Notes: generated from the sequence alone by a model not told the origin. A stretch of DNA of 64,000 bases from Pedobacter sp014947265 (GCF_014947265.1 NZ_JADCNK010000007.1:62001-126000), one strand, 5' to 3'. Shown: positions 1-9,654, counted from the first letter of the stretch. Translations and numbers: made by a program.

Positions 1-2
1 GA

Positions 3-530
3 TTTGTAGATGTTGAGAAAACACTCTCACCAAACGTTTGGCTGAGTGAACTGAGTATTGATAGTAAAGTAGGAAAAGAAGAACCGGTTGCTAAATTTCA
101 ATCTGCCGGAGGGTCTACTTTTTTTCATCTTAAAAATAGTAAAGATGTAGCTATCCTTAAAAAAGTACGTCAGAAACTGGCCAATCTACCTGCCCAGTAC
201 AAACAGATGTTCAGAATAGTAGAACGGGACGAGCTTGACAAAATCGGTGCAGATCCACACGCCAGCTTTGCATTGGCTGCCGCTAAGGGCGTTTACATAC
301 AAGATAACGCCAGCGGACCACTTTCTGTCCCTAAAAAAGGTGGCGCCCACGGATATTTCCCCGATAGCCCCGAAATCCGTACGGGATTCATCATTGCAGG
401 TGCGGGAATAAAAAAAGGCATTGTTCTGGAATCCATTAACCTTGAAGATGTAGCCCCAACAGCCGCTAAAATACTTGGTATCCAGTTAACAGATGCCGAG
501 GGCAAGGCCAGAACTGAATTCATTAAATAA
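3..530 (+). CDS. Alkaline phosphatase superfamily (nucleotide pyrophosphatase/phosphodiesterase-like), 3' part only
   Basis: The reading frame is open from the left edge, so about 175 C-terminal residues are present and the start lies outside the window. The stretch HGYFPDSPEIRTGF (around 349-390), with its conserved HGY and the following FIIAGAGIKKG, is the typical C-terminal metal-site region of the type I phosphodiesterase/nucleotide pyrophosphatase branch of the alkaline phosphatase superfamily. It is followed by the usual DVAPTAAKILGI helix. These enzymes are normally exported and hydrolyse phosphodiesters or phosphate monoesters. The catalytic nucleophile would be in the missing N-terminal part, so activity cannot be judged. 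A strong terminator follows 20 bp after the stop. A separate complete member of the superfamily lies at 46807-48042. Confidence 0.85.
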   Translation, partial: FVDVEKTLSPNVWLSELSIDSKVGKEEPVAKFQSAGGSTFFHLKNSKDVAILKKVRQKLANLPAQYKQMFRIVERDELDKIGADPHASFALAAAKGVYIQDNASGPLSVPKKGGAHGYFPDSPEIRTGFIIAGAGIKKGIVLESINLEDVAPTAAKILGIQLTDAEGKARTEFIK

Positions 531-550
531 ATAATCCTTTTATCAGTCGA

Positions 551-590
551 AAAAACAATCATAATTCAAGTAATTATGATTGTTTTTTTT
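551..590 (+). terminator. Rho-independent terminator after the phosphatase gene
   Basis: A 14-bp perfect stem (AAACAATCATAATT at 553-566 with its complement at 572-585) and a 5-nt loop run into an uninterrupted T tract ending at 590. It sits about 20 bp after the phosphatase stop codon. Confidence 0.9.
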
Positions 591-1281
591 TGCAAAACCA
601 GCATTCCTCGACGGAACCCGCTTCAAACTCAAGCTTGTAAACCAATCCAAAATAACACTGTAATTATATCTTTTTATTTGTCAGTATTTTTGGAAAGCAC
701 AAAGTACCCTCCCTGATTTGCTCTTGATTTTTTTTAATAGATACTAATCAATATTTCGTTTAGATTTTGGATAGATAAATTCCTTTTTATACTGATCATC
801 AATTCCGCAATTCGTTTTAAATCATCGATGAAAAAGTTCGATAACGGTCCTGCCAGTAGCACCAAACGAGACAAATCAGTTTTTTAAGCTGGTTGTCTCG
901 TTTTTTATTTTACGCAACTAGATATTAATCAGATATATTAACTAAACTCTTCATTCAATCCAGGTGTTTATTGGTTTAAGATTTACTAATCCTTTTCAAA
1001 AACCTTATTGGCTTTACTGCATTAATCCTAAATCGACATGGCGAAATACAATGATAGTAGAAATAGCTTTTGTATTTTCCTTTTGATGAACTGCCAGTCA
1101 GATTTTTTCCATAAGAAGAGCACAATAATAATCCGCGTAAAGAAAGTTGTTCAGAGCTTATCATTCTTCCCGGGCTATGGAGCTTCTACCATCCATTATA
1201 TATTTAACTAATAGTGCACCCCTCCATTTCAGTGCAAAGTGGCCGACAAATGGATTGCCGAGTAAATACAATATTGAAAAA
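591..1281. other. Long intergenic stretch with no supported gene
   Basis: No open frame here has convincing coding character or a start/stop layout that fits its neighbours. The only clear structure is an orphan terminator-like hairpin at 864-906. A possible Bacteroidota -7 box (TATTTTTG, 685-692) lies upstream of that hairpin, but no convincing -33 partner is present. Confidence 0.5.
864..906 (+). terminator. Orphan terminator-like hairpin
   Basis: AAACGAGACAA (864-874) pairs with TTGTCTCGTTT (893-903) around an 18-nt loop, followed by T residues to 906. It is about 270 bp from the preceding terminator and no coding gene ends here. It may close an unannotated transcript or be the leftover of a lost gene. 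Confidence 0.55.
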
Positions 1282-1474
1282 ACGAGGCTGTATCAAAAAG
1301 ATTTAAGTTGGCTTCACTAAGCAAATTATATTTTGATACGCCGTCATTCCCAATTTAATTGGGAATCCTAATGCTATTTCAAAGCGCTTTAAGATTCCCG
1401 CCTGCGCGAGAATGACGGGAAACGAAATAAATTCTAGCCTTAACTCCTAGATTTCACTTTTGATACAGCCTCGT
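1282..1474. repeat. MITE-like element with ~18-bp terminal inverted repeats and nested REP palindromes
   Basis: ACGAGGCTGTATCAAAAAG at 1282-1300 is mirrored by CTTTTGATACAGCCTCGT at 1457-1474, differing by one T, so the two ends form terminal inverted repeats of a 193-bp unit. Inside are the shorter palindromes CATTCCCAATTTAATTGGGAA and GATTCCCGC...GCG.GAATGACG, which recur in a related form at 39821-39885. The unit has no coding capacity. It ends 3 bp before the stop codon end of the GH3 gene at 1478. No clear target-site duplication was seen. Confidence 0.7.
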
Positions 1475-1477
1475 AGA

Positions 1478-3925
1478 TTATTTACTTTTCAGCTCGCTAA
1501 TTGGAGCAATTAATGCAAACGCTTTATGCACTTTTTCCACTTCCAGTTCTTTCGGCAAAGAGAATTCAGCAGTTTGTTTTATATTTAAAGATGATGAGCC
1601 AATTGCCACTTTATAGGTTCCAGTTTCAGCAATCCAGGCACTTTTACTTTCCATAAATGAGGCTAAATCTTTCGGAGACAGGGTTAACTGCAAAGTTTCT
1701 GACTGACCAGGTTTAAGTAGCTTGGTTTTAGCAAAAGCTTTAAGTTCTTCAACGGGTTTATCAATATTTTGATGTGGTGCTGAAAGATACAATTGTACAA
1801 TTTCTTTACCGGCAACCTTGCCAGTATTTTTTACCGTAATGAATGCGGTTAACTTTCCATTAAAAGTTTTGCTACTCAATTTAAGGTCGGTATATTCAAA
1901 ATTTGTATAAGACAGACCATAACCAAATTCAAACGATGGTTTTACCTTGAATGTATTGAAATAGCGATAACCTACATAAATCCCCTCTTCATAAGTCACG
2001 TTTTCCGGATTCGCGATAGGTGTACCTGGCCAGTTTTTAGCCGATGGCGTATCTTCATATTTTATGGGGAAAGTCATCGTTAGTTTACCCGATGGATTTA
2101 CTTTTCCCGAGATAATATCTGCAACAGAATTTCCTCCCTCCTGGCCTGGCTGCCACGATAATAAAATCGCATCAACTTTATCTTTCCAGCTAGCAGTTTC
2201 AATTACCCCGCCAATATTTAAAATTACCACCACTTTTTTCCCTTTTGCATGGAAAGCCTCAGTTACGTTATTAATTAGGGTTACTTCATCTGCAGCAAGG
2301 TTAAAATCGTTATCAACCTTTCTATCCCCTCCTTCACCGGAGTTTCTGCCAATCGTAATAATGGCCAGTTCTGTAGTTTCTGCTTTTTTAGCAATGAGTT
2401 CCTTGTTTAATTCAAGTTCTGGCAATCTTTGTGGCAAAGCCAAAATACCACGCTCTTTACGGCTCTCCAATTCTGCAGCTTTTTCTTTTGCAACAAATGG
2501 AGTGTACAATGTTTTCAGTTCGGCATCTAATTGATAACCGCCTTTTTCTAAACCTTCTATCAAGGAAACGGTGTATGCCTCATTTACATCGCCACTTCCG
2601 GTACCACCGGCAATAAAATCATAAGAAGTTACGCCAAAGGCCGAAATTGCTTTTGCCTTGGCAGTGTAGGGCAATAAGTTATTGTTGTTTTTAAGCAAAA
2701 TCATTCCTTCAGCGGCAGCATTTCTGGTTACTTCTGCATTGGCTTTAAGGTTAGGCTTGTTGCTATATTTGTATTTGGCTATGGTTGGCGATTTAAAAAC
2801 CAATTCTAAAATCCTCCTGAGATTGGTATCAACTACAGACTTAGAAAGTTTTCCGTTTTTCATGTTTTCTAAAATGGCTGCTTTTTGCGCAGGAAGCCCT
2901 GGCATGAGCAGGTCGTTACCAGCCTCTAGCTGTGCTACCACATTGCTTGTTCCTGCTTTTAAAGCATTGAAACCAGCGTAACCACCAAACCAGTCGGTCA
3001 TTACAATACCTTTAAATCCCCATTCATCACGGAGGATATCTGTTAAAAGATCTTTTCTTGCAGAGGTATAGGTTCCATTGATCAGATTATAAGATGACAT
3101 CACCGTCCAGGGATTTGATTCTTTAACGGTAATCTCAAAACCTTTCAGATAAAGCTCTCGCATGGTCCTTTCGGTGATGTGCTCATTGATGGATAGGCGA
3201 TTGGTTTCCTGGTTGTTTGCCGCAAAGTGTTTGATCGAAGTACCAACCCCGTTCGATTGGATACCGTTAACCATCGCTGCTGCAATTTTACCGGCAATTA
3301 AGGGATCTTCTGAATAATACTCAAAGTTACGTCCATTTAACGGATTGCGGTGGATGTTTAAAGCAGGTGCCAAAAGCACATCAACACCATATTCTTTCAC
3401 TTCATTCCCCATGGCTTTACCAACACGCTGAATCAATTCTGGGTTCCAGGTCGAGGCCAATGCAGTACCAACAGGAAAAGCGGTACAGTAATAGGTATTT
3501 TTATCGTTATCACGGATGGGTTTAATACGCAGACCGGCCGGGCCATCGGCCACAATAATTTCGGGGATGCCCAACCGTTTAATTTTGTAAGTACCGCCCG
3601 CAGCACCCGGCACCCGGCCTTCAATAGCGCCAACAACTGGTGTAAGTCCGTCGAAACCAGGCATTCCCGTACCCATTAGCATTGATGCTTTTTCTTCATC
3701 GGTCATTTTGCTGATCAGATCATCAATCCGTTCGCTTATCGGAAGCCTGTAATCTTCATATTTATCCAGTTTACCGTTTCTGTTCATATCTTCAAAGGTA
3801 AAACTGTTTATGGTTAAGGTTGGGTTTTTTCCATTTGTGGAAGCATTTTTCCAGGAGATATTGGCAAATACCAATACCCCCATCAGCGAAAGCTTAAGCA
3901 CCCCGTTAACATGGTTCTTTTTCAT
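1478..3925 (-). CDS. Glycoside hydrolase family 3 beta-glucosidase (BglX-like), secreted
   Basis: This 815-residue enzyme should remove terminal beta-linked glucose or xylose residues from oligosaccharides in the periplasm or at the surface. It opens with a signal-like hydrophobic segment (residues 8-24). A canonical 12-residue EF-hand loop follows (D46, N48, N50, G51, D54, E57). The GH3 N-terminal barrel carries the KHFAANNQETNR motif and the nucleophile motif VMTDWFGG, with Asp311 as predicted nucleophile. A GH3 C-terminal sandwich and a terminal fibronectin-III-like domain (about residues 690-800) complete the usual length. It is the last gene of a minus-strand run, 12 bp after the esterase-like gene. 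The exact substrate linkage cannot be read from sequence. Confidence 0.93.
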   Translation of the reverse strand: MKKNHVNGVLKLSLMGVLVFANISWKNASTNGKNPTLTINSFTFEDMNRNGKLDKYEDYRLPISERIDDLISKMTDEEKASMLMGTGMPGFDGLTPVVGAIEGRVPGAAGGTYKIKRLGIPEIIVADGPAGLRIKPIRDNDKNTYYCTAFPVGTALASTWNPELIQRVGKAMGNEVKEYGVDVLLAPALNIHRNPLNGRNFEYYSEDPLIAGKIAAAMVNGIQSNGVGTSIKHFAANNQETNRLSINEHITERTMRELYLKGFEITVKESNPWTVMSSYNLINGTYTSARKDLLTDILRDEWGFKGIVMTDWFGGYAGFNALKAGTSNVVAQLEAGNDLLMPGLPAQKAAILENMKNGKLSKSVVDTNLRRILELVFKSPTIAKYKYSNKPNLKANAEVTRNAAAEGMILLKNNNNLLPYTAKAKAISAFGVTSYDFIAGGTGSGDVNEAYTVSLIEGLEKGGYQLDAELKTLYTPFVAKEKAAELESRKERGILALPQRLPELELNKELIAKKAETTELAIITIGRNSGEGGDRKVDNDFNLAADEVTLINNVTEAFHAKGKKVVVILNIGGVIETASWKDKVDAILLSWQPGQEGGNSVADIISGKVNPSGKLTMTFPIKYEDTPSAKNWPGTPIANPENVTYEEGIYVGYRYFNTFKVKPSFEFGYGLSYTNFEYTDLKLSSKTFNGKLTAFITVKNTGKVAGKEIVQLYLSAPHQNIDKPVEELKAFAKTKLLKPGQSETLQLTLSPKDLASFMESKSAWIAETGTYKVAIGSSSLNIKQTAEFSLPKELEVEKVHKAFALIAPISELKSK

Positions 3926-3937
3926 AATCTATATTTA

Positions 3938-4825
3938 TTAATTCATTAACTTTTGATATTTCAACCAATCTTCAAACCGATCGGCCCAGCTATCTACAGG
4001 TAGGTTTTGTTTGCCCATACCAAAGCCATGGCCACCTTTTTCGTACATATGGAGTTCTACAGGATAGCCACCATCAAGCCATTTATTGTATAACTGGATG
4101 CTTCTTGGTGCAAGCTTTAACTGATCATCGCTGGCTGCACAAACAAACATTGGGGTAACCTTTTTTGGCATTGGTTTTTGCAGCAAATCAGCCGCCGGAC
4201 CACCATAAATAGAGGCTACAAAATTTGGAATGTAAACTGTATTATTGTTTAACACCGTTTGCATGGCAACCGTACTGCCAGCAGAAAAACCAATAATCCC
4301 GATCTGGCTGGCTTTTACACCAAATTTTGATGCATTTTCATAAACATATTCCAGTGCCTTTTTACCATCCTCTGCAGCCAATTCGATTACGGGTGCAGTC
4401 TGTTTTTCAAAAGTGGCACGATCTTTCAACTTATCCATCATTTCTTTTGCAGGGTCGTTAGTGATGGTTTCTACCAAACGGTATTTTAGCACAAAGGCCG
4501 TAATTCCTTTTTCGCTTAACCTTTTGGCCAGGTCTATTCCCTCTCTGTTGATGGATAAACTCTGGAAACCTCCTCCAGGCGCAATTACAATGGCTGTTCC
4601 CGTATTCTGAACACCTTGCGGCACTTTGTAAACCAATAAAGTTGGCGAGGTAACGTTGTAAACTACTTCTGTTTTAAACAGTTCGGAATAGGTTTGTGCC
4701 TCCTTTTGTTTCCAATTTTCTGATCCCGGGGCAACGCCATTGTATAATTTAACAGTTTCTTGGGCTTTTACCGACACGGAGAAACTTAAAGCGACTAGCA
4801 GTATTAAGGTAATTTTATTTTTCAT
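3938..4825 (-). CDS. Secreted alpha/beta hydrolase, esterase-like (acetyl-xylan/feruloyl esterase type fold)
   Basis: The 295-residue protein has a signal peptide (cleavage near VKAQ, residues 19-22) and the start LYNGVAPGSENW common in Bacteroidota carbohydrate esterase-like hydrolases. An oxyanion segment APGGGF, the nucleophile elbow GFSAGS with Ser181, the acid region AASDDQ and a C-terminal GGHGFG histidine give a full catalytic triad. By family it removes acyl groups from glycans or small esters. Its position between two GH3 genes suggests it deacylates the glycan fragments they handle. Spacing is 12 bp to the downstream GH3 and 45 bp to the upstream one, so co-transcription is likely. 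The specific ester is unknown. Confidence 0.85.
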   Translation of the reverse strand: MKNKITLILLVALSFSVSVKAQETVKLYNGVAPGSENWKQKEAQTYSELFKTEVVYNVTSPTLLVYKVPQGVQNTGTAIVIAPGGGFQSLSINREGIDLAKRLSEKGITAFVLKYRLVETITNDPAKEMMDKLKDRATFEKQTAPVIELAAEDGKKALEYVYENASKFGVKASQIGIIGFSAGSTVAMQTVLNNNTVYIPNFVASIYGGPAADLLQKPMPKKVTPMFVCAASDDQLKLAPRSIQLYNKWLDGGYPVELHMYEKGGHGFGMGKQNLPVDSWADRFEDWLKYQKLMN

Positions 4826-4870
4826 GATGTTATATTTTAGTGAACTGAATTAAAACGAACTTTAAATTTT

Positions 4871-7192
4871 TCATGGTTTCACAACTTTATACTGCGCTGT
4901 TCTGGCATCTTTAATTACACCTTTCCAGTTTAAGCCGTAGCCAAAATCGTAACGGTTGCCTTCGGTATCCTGATGCGGAACCAGATCGAACGGCACATCT
5001 TCTTTTTGCTCTTCAACGGTTTTCATATCCGCTGGCATCTGTACCGGAAGCAGGCCTGATGGCTCTGTGCTGCCAGAAATAATATCCAGAACAGCCTGTG
5101 TTGATACACCAAAATTTAGTACAATACCATTTACCGCCTTTTCGAATTCATTAAAGACCATTGGTTTTGACGCTGTAACCGAAACAATTACTGGTTTCCC
5201 TTTCATCATTTCTTTGGTATCTAAAATGGTCCTTAAATCCATAGTATTGGCAGCGGTAACCGTTTTGCCTTTGTAATTGCGATCTTTAATGGTTGGGTCA
5301 ATTACCTGATCGCCAGCGGCAATACTTTTTGCCCTTGCATATTCTGCGGTGTAAGTGCCATATTGTAATGAAATTGGCACATAACCATTGCTGCCGTTAT
5401 TCCTGTCGTTAATGTCGTAACCGCCTTCGGCACTCTGTGGACTGGTCACAAAAACTAGGGCAAAATCAGCCTGATCGGGATTATCGGTTACGTTATAATA
5501 TTTTTTAACCAACTCTAAATTTACAGGATAATCTAACCTGGCAGGTGTGTAAACTCCCCACCAATCTTTGGTAGGAGCTGAATAAATTTTAGGGATATAA
5601 ACGGTTTTCTTTTCTTTGAGCGGCAAAATGTTTGCCTTGTTTTTTAAGAGTATTACTGATTTAAGCTGCGCATCATATCCAGCTTTCATAAACTCGGCAT
5701 TACCCACAGTAGCTTTAGTTTCGGCTACATTTAAATAAGGATTTTCGAAAAGCCCTACACGGAAAATGTTTTTCAGTAAACGCACTGCTGATCGCTCAAA
5801 ACGTGCACGCATAAATTTCTCACCATATTCTTTAACGCCCATTTTATAGGCTTCCAGAACCGGTTTTTTATCGTTGTTACCACCAAACTGGTCAACGCCT
5901 GCCATTAACACCTTGTAATGTCTTTCTGCAATACTTAAGGCTTCAGCTCCCCAGGGCTTTCCTGCAAATAGGTTTGGCGTTTTACCCTCATCTCCGGTAA
6001 CCAGCCAATCGGTGCACACCACACCATCATAACCATATTTATCGCGCAGCAGATCGGTTATTATATATTTGCTGTAACTATTGGCTACGTTTTCGTTGTA
6101 CTTTTTATCCTGATCGAAAGTGATGGTATAATAGGGCATTACGGCAGAAGCCTTACCTGTTTTTCCATTTAATTTAAATGCACCATTTACAAAAGGATCA
6201 ATATGCTGCTGCAGATTATTACCTGGATAAACGGCGAATTTGCCATAAGCCCAATGCCCGTCTCTGCCACCTTCTTCTGCCCCACCACTCGGCCAATGTT
6301 TAACCATAGCATTTACACTATTGTAGCCCCAGCCATCTTTAATTTCATGCTTACCATAAGAAGTTTGAAAACCATCAATGTAAGCCCTGCCCATATCGGT
6401 AGTTAATAAAGGGCTTTCGCCAAAGGTCATGGCAATACGGTACCAACGGGGTTCACTGCCTAAATCTATTTGAGGAGATAAAGCCGTAGCAATGCCCAGT
6501 GCGCGGTATTCTTTTGCGGCAATCTGGCCAAACTGTTGCACAATTTTTGGATCGAAGGTAGCCGCCATGCCCAAACCATCGGGCCATAAAGAAATTTTGC
6601 CTCCGGCACCTGCATTAAATTCGCTGGTAACTAAAGCGGTATTTCGCGGATCTGTACTATTGTTAGCGGGGATCCCCAAGCCAATTCCTTCTACAAAGGC
6701 CTGTGCATTGTTGTTCCAAATGGCAGCCAATTCCGGCGTTTGCACACTGGTGATTAAAACGTGGCGAAGATTATCATCCTTAAAAAACTGTTTCTGCTGA
6801 TCGGTTAGATCAGAGGCTTGGGCCTTACTTTCCGGAAAAACCTTGCCATTATAGGTGCCTGCATTATAACCCGAAATCCCTGCCGGCATGGCCTGATGAC
6901 GGCTGTATAACATTAAACCTGCAATCTGCTCAACCGACATTTTTGAGGCCAGGTCCTTAGCCCGCTCACTTGCAGATAAACGCCAGTCTTCATACCTGTC
7001 CAGCTTACCGTTTTTATTTAAATCCTTAAATTTTTTACCCCCAATAGTTAAAATTTTAAGGCCTGAGGCTGACGAATAACCGAGTGTTGCACCATTGTTA
7101 TTTTCTACCAGCGTAAAACCATCGTTTTGCTGTGCATTTACCGCAAAACAGGCTAAAACACCCAGGGTTAATGTTGTTGTAATTTTTTTCAT
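4871..7192 (-). CDS. Glycoside hydrolase family 3 exo-glycosidase (second copy, different subtype)
   Basis: This 773-residue secreted protein has a signal peptide ending near VNAQ (residue 21). A canonical EF-hand-like loop (D57, N59, N61, G62, D65, E68) sits just before the GH3 barrel. The barrel contains the KHWPSGG motif and GVVCTDW, with Asp395 as predicted nucleophile. The C-terminal sandwich ends in the FDFGYGLNW-type closing segment (here RYDFGYGLNWKG). It lacks the Fn3-like tail of its neighbour at 1478-3925 and is only distantly similar to it, so the pair probably covers different linkages. It lies 32 bp downstream of the TonB receptor gene and 45 bp upstream of the esterase-like gene, in one probable operon. 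Confidence 0.92.
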   Translation of the reverse strand: MKKITTTLTLGVLACFAVNAQQNDGFTLVENNNGATLGYSSASGLKILTIGGKKFKDLNKNGKLDRYEDWRLSASERAKDLASKMSVEQIAGLMLYSRHQAMPAGISGYNAGTYNGKVFPESKAQASDLTDQQKQFFKDDNLRHVLITSVQTPELAAIWNNNAQAFVEGIGLGIPANNSTDPRNTALVTSEFNAGAGGKISLWPDGLGMAATFDPKIVQQFGQIAAKEYRALGIATALSPQIDLGSEPRWYRIAMTFGESPLLTTDMGRAYIDGFQTSYGKHEIKDGWGYNSVNAMVKHWPSGGAEEGGRDGHWAYGKFAVYPGNNLQQHIDPFVNGAFKLNGKTGKASAVMPYYTITFDQDKKYNENVANSYSKYIITDLLRDKYGYDGVVCTDWLVTGDEGKTPNLFAGKPWGAEALSIAERHYKVLMAGVDQFGGNNDKKPVLEAYKMGVKEYGEKFMRARFERSAVRLLKNIFRVGLFENPYLNVAETKATVGNAEFMKAGYDAQLKSVILLKNKANILPLKEKKTVYIPKIYSAPTKDWWGVYTPARLDYPVNLELVKKYYNVTDNPDQADFALVFVTSPQSAEGGYDINDRNNGSNGYVPISLQYGTYTAEYARAKSIAAGDQVIDPTIKDRNYKGKTVTAANTMDLRTILDTKEMMKGKPVIVSVTASKPMVFNEFEKAVNGIVLNFGVSTQAVLDIISGSTEPSGLLPVQMPADMKTVEEQKEDVPFDLVPHQDTEGNRYDFGYGLNWKGVIKDARTAQYKVVKP

Positions 7193-7224
7193 CTGTTTAT
7201 TATTACATGTGGCTCTTTCTGATG

Positions 7225-9462
7225 TTAAAACCTAAAATTAAGTGAGGCCTCAACAGTAAACGGACGGATATACGAGCCTACTAAAAGTTGGTTATAATAA
7301 GCTGAGGCATCGGTAATCAGCTCTGCTCCATTGATTGTCCCTTTAGCTCCGGTCTGGTTTAAGAAGTTTACCGCAGTTACGCCAAAATCAAAGTGTTTGT
7401 TAATTTTATAGTTTACACCTCCAAAGGTTTCCCACCTTGCGGCGAAATAAAGCGCATTAGTGAGGTTGGCAAACTGCTTACTGAAATATCGGAAACTTGC
7501 CCAAACCTTTACGTTTTTATAGGTATAACTCGGATCGATCTCCATTAAGATTTTAGAAATCTCCAGTACGTTTTTATTATCGTAAGAGTAACTATTACCA
7601 AAAGCGTTAAAATTATAGTTTTTATAGATCGGGTTCTGAAAAGTTACCAGATAGTGCAGGTTAAACCCTTTAAATGGATTGGTTACAATGTCGGTAGTCC
7701 AGCCTACCGTCTGGATATCATAATTTACAGTAGCCACCTGAGAATCGCTTCCATTGCCTGGATTAACCAGGTTTAGCCGTGCCTGATAGTTGTTTCTGGT
7801 AAGATAGGTGGCCTGGGAAACTACACTAAATTTATCATGGTTAAAATAAATCCCAAATGCACCTAACGGACTTTTTGTTTTATCCACATTGGGTACAACA
7901 GCTCCAGAATAACTTTCTAGCCTACCATTGTTTTCTGCATAGGTAAAATCAGCCAACAGACCCAGCTTATCGGTAATTTTATAAACCGCATTAACAGATC
8001 CGCCAAGGTGGAACCAATTATTATCGATATAGGTTTTCTGACGCTGATCAAACACAAAACCACTGGTTCTTGGGGTTAAGTAGTAATCGCCCTTAACTTT
8101 TTGGTAGCGTAAATTCAGGCCATAGTTAAGGGATAGTTTATTTGAAATTTCCCATTTATCAGAAAAATAAGCCGATAATTTATTTTCGTATCCATTATGA
8201 TATTCTCCGCCAACATTATAGTTATAAAAACCATCCGCATCGGTATTTGAACTACCGCCTGCAGTATTTCTAACCAATTTCCGGGGATTGGCCTCTACGG
8301 TTTGGTAGTAGAAAGAACGGCTCGAGGTAAATTTGTTTACATCATAAAAATATTCGGTTAAGCCGATTCTTAAATCATGGTTATTTACTTTTTTTGTAAT
8401 TTCAAACCTGGACATGGCCGTTTTCGTAGGCACCTTTGGCGAGCTCAAAGCCAACATCGAATTTACATTTCCGGCATAGTCCTCCCCTGTTGATTGATAA
8501 GAAAATCCACCACCTGAAGCAGTTTGGAAAATACTTAGCGGAATAGTTGTAAGTGTTGTTGCTTCTGCATACCTGAAACGGGTAGAAAAATTAAACTTCC
8601 ATCCGTTAGCCAGTTTATAATTTCCCAGCACATCAAAAGACTGGGAAGTTGAGGCAGCATCGTTGTTCCCTAAATTTTTATAACTGAATTCTCCGGTTAA
8701 AATATCTTTAACTTTTACCGTTCCATCATTGATAATATAAGAATCCCTACCGATCCTGAAATTATCCAATTCTTGCACCTGCCCGTTTTCCTTATACTGG
8801 AAAACCGCATAATTGGTTAAAGAGATAGATTTGGCATATTTATAAAGGAAACTGATCTCACCTTTATCCTTTTTAAAACGTTTGGTTAAACCGGCACGAT
8901 AAATCTGGGTTTTATCAGAATAGTTAGAAAACTGAACATCAAATGAATTTGGATCATAGTTCTGATAAATACCGGCTACATAAGACCAGCCATTGGATAA
9001 TGGCCCGGAAACATTTACATCGCCTTTAAGCCAACCATAATGACTGGCCGACAAATTACCTGCCAGTTCGAACTTTGGCGTTCCCAGTTTGGTATAAGAG
9101 TTTACCGCGAAACCCAGATCGCCAGTGGTAATAACCGACTCCCCTATTTTTAGCAGGCCCGTTTTGGCCAGGCTTACACTCTGGCGCCATGTTCTGTTAG
9201 GCAGTTCGGGCCAGAAAAAATACACTACAGGCAAATCGTTTTCCTGGATGGTAATACCTCCAACAGTTGAAGGAAGACCAATATTTACATCTCTTGGCCC
9301 GGTATTGTTTGCTGCGTTGAGCATTACATTTCGGTTATCTTCTTCTTTTTTCTCTACAATTTTCTTTTGTGGGATGGAGTCTCTTTTTACAGGATCTTGG
9401 GCAAATATAGGAATGGAAAATGCCGACATTAAAAACAGTAAAATGCTTTTAGGGGTGCTCAT
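7225..9462 (-). CDS. TonB-dependent outer-membrane receptor without a SusD partner
   Basis: A 745-residue outer-membrane protein with a signal peptide (cleavage near IFAQ, residue 22). A plug-like segment (about residues 45-140: NVMLNAANNTGP... with VGGITIQEND) precedes a long C-terminal run of alternating beta-strand sequence ending in the aromatic VEASLNFRF. It lacks the carboxypeptidase-regulatory N-terminal domain and plug wording of SusC proteins and has no adjacent susD. It is therefore a classical TonB-dependent receptor that probably imports an oligosaccharide released by the locus. It heads the operon containing the two GH3 genes. It is divergent from the Nudix regulator gene, with an operator-like palindrome in the shared region. 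Substrate is inferred only from context. Confidence 0.85.
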   Translation of the reverse strand: MSTPKSILLFLMSAFSIPIFAQDPVKRDSIPQKKIVEKKEEDNRNVMLNAANNTGPRDVNIGLPSTVGGITIQENDLPVVYFFWPELPNRTWRQSVSLAKTGLLKIGESVITTGDLGFAVNSYTKLGTPKFELAGNLSASHYGWLKGDVNVSGPLSNGWSYVAGIYQNYDPNSFDVQFSNYSDKTQIYRAGLTKRFKKDKGEISFLYKYAKSISLTNYAVFQYKENGQVQELDNFRIGRDSYIINDGTVKVKDILTGEFSYKNLGNNDAASTSQSFDVLGNYKLANGWKFNFSTRFRYAEATTLTTIPLSIFQTASGGGFSYQSTGEDYAGNVNSMLALSSPKVPTKTAMSRFEITKKVNNHDLRIGLTEYFYDVNKFTSSRSFYYQTVEANPRKLVRNTAGGSSNTDADGFYNYNVGGEYHNGYENKLSAYFSDKWEISNKLSLNYGLNLRYQKVKGDYYLTPRTSGFVFDQRQKTYIDNNWFHLGGSVNAVYKITDKLGLLADFTYAENNGRLESYSGAVVPNVDKTKSPLGAFGIYFNHDKFSVVSQATYLTRNNYQARLNLVNPGNGSDSQVATVNYDIQTVGWTTDIVTNPFKGFNLHYLVTFQNPIYKNYNFNAFGNSYSYDNKNVLEISKILMEIDPSYTYKNVKVWASFRYFSKQFANLTNALYFAARWETFGGVNYKINKHFDFGVTAVNFLNQTGAKGTINGAELITDASAYYNQLLVGSYIRPFTVEASLNFRF

Positions 9463-9566
9463 AACTAACGAATAATTAAACTATCTGATATTTTATTGAT
9501 TGTTTTTTGAAGCATAAAAATTTTTGAGGCGAGATAAATTGGTTAGAAAAAATCAAGCGACTTCTC

Positions 9567-9587
9567 ATTGCTTCATTATGAAGCAAT
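9567..9587. promoter_or_regulatory. Perfect 21-bp palindrome, likely operator of the adjacent Nudix-type regulator
   Basis: The arms ATTGCTTCAT (9567-9576) and ATGAAGCAAT (9578-9587) are exact complements around one central T. The site lies between the divergent TonB receptor and Nudix-regulator genes, just upstream of a possible promoter (TTTA at 9597-9600, 19-nt spacer, TAATTTCG at 9620-9627). It spans the far-upstream TTG that could be read as a start, which favours the ATG at 9655. Confidence 0.7.
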
Positions 9588-9654
9588 ATTAAGATGTTTA
9601 ATTAAGAAAAACAAATTATTAATTTCGGTGTCTAAAAAACATTACTTTACAGCA

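Noticed and set aside
620..900. Minus-strand stretch reading RLVLLAGPLSNFFIDDLKRIAEL
   Set aside because: It has stops at both ends within about 50 codons, no good start and no firm family match; at most a degraded remnant.
2064..2534. 156-codon plus-strand frame
   Set aside because: It is antisense to the GH3 gene at 1478-3925, which has full family motifs in its own frame.
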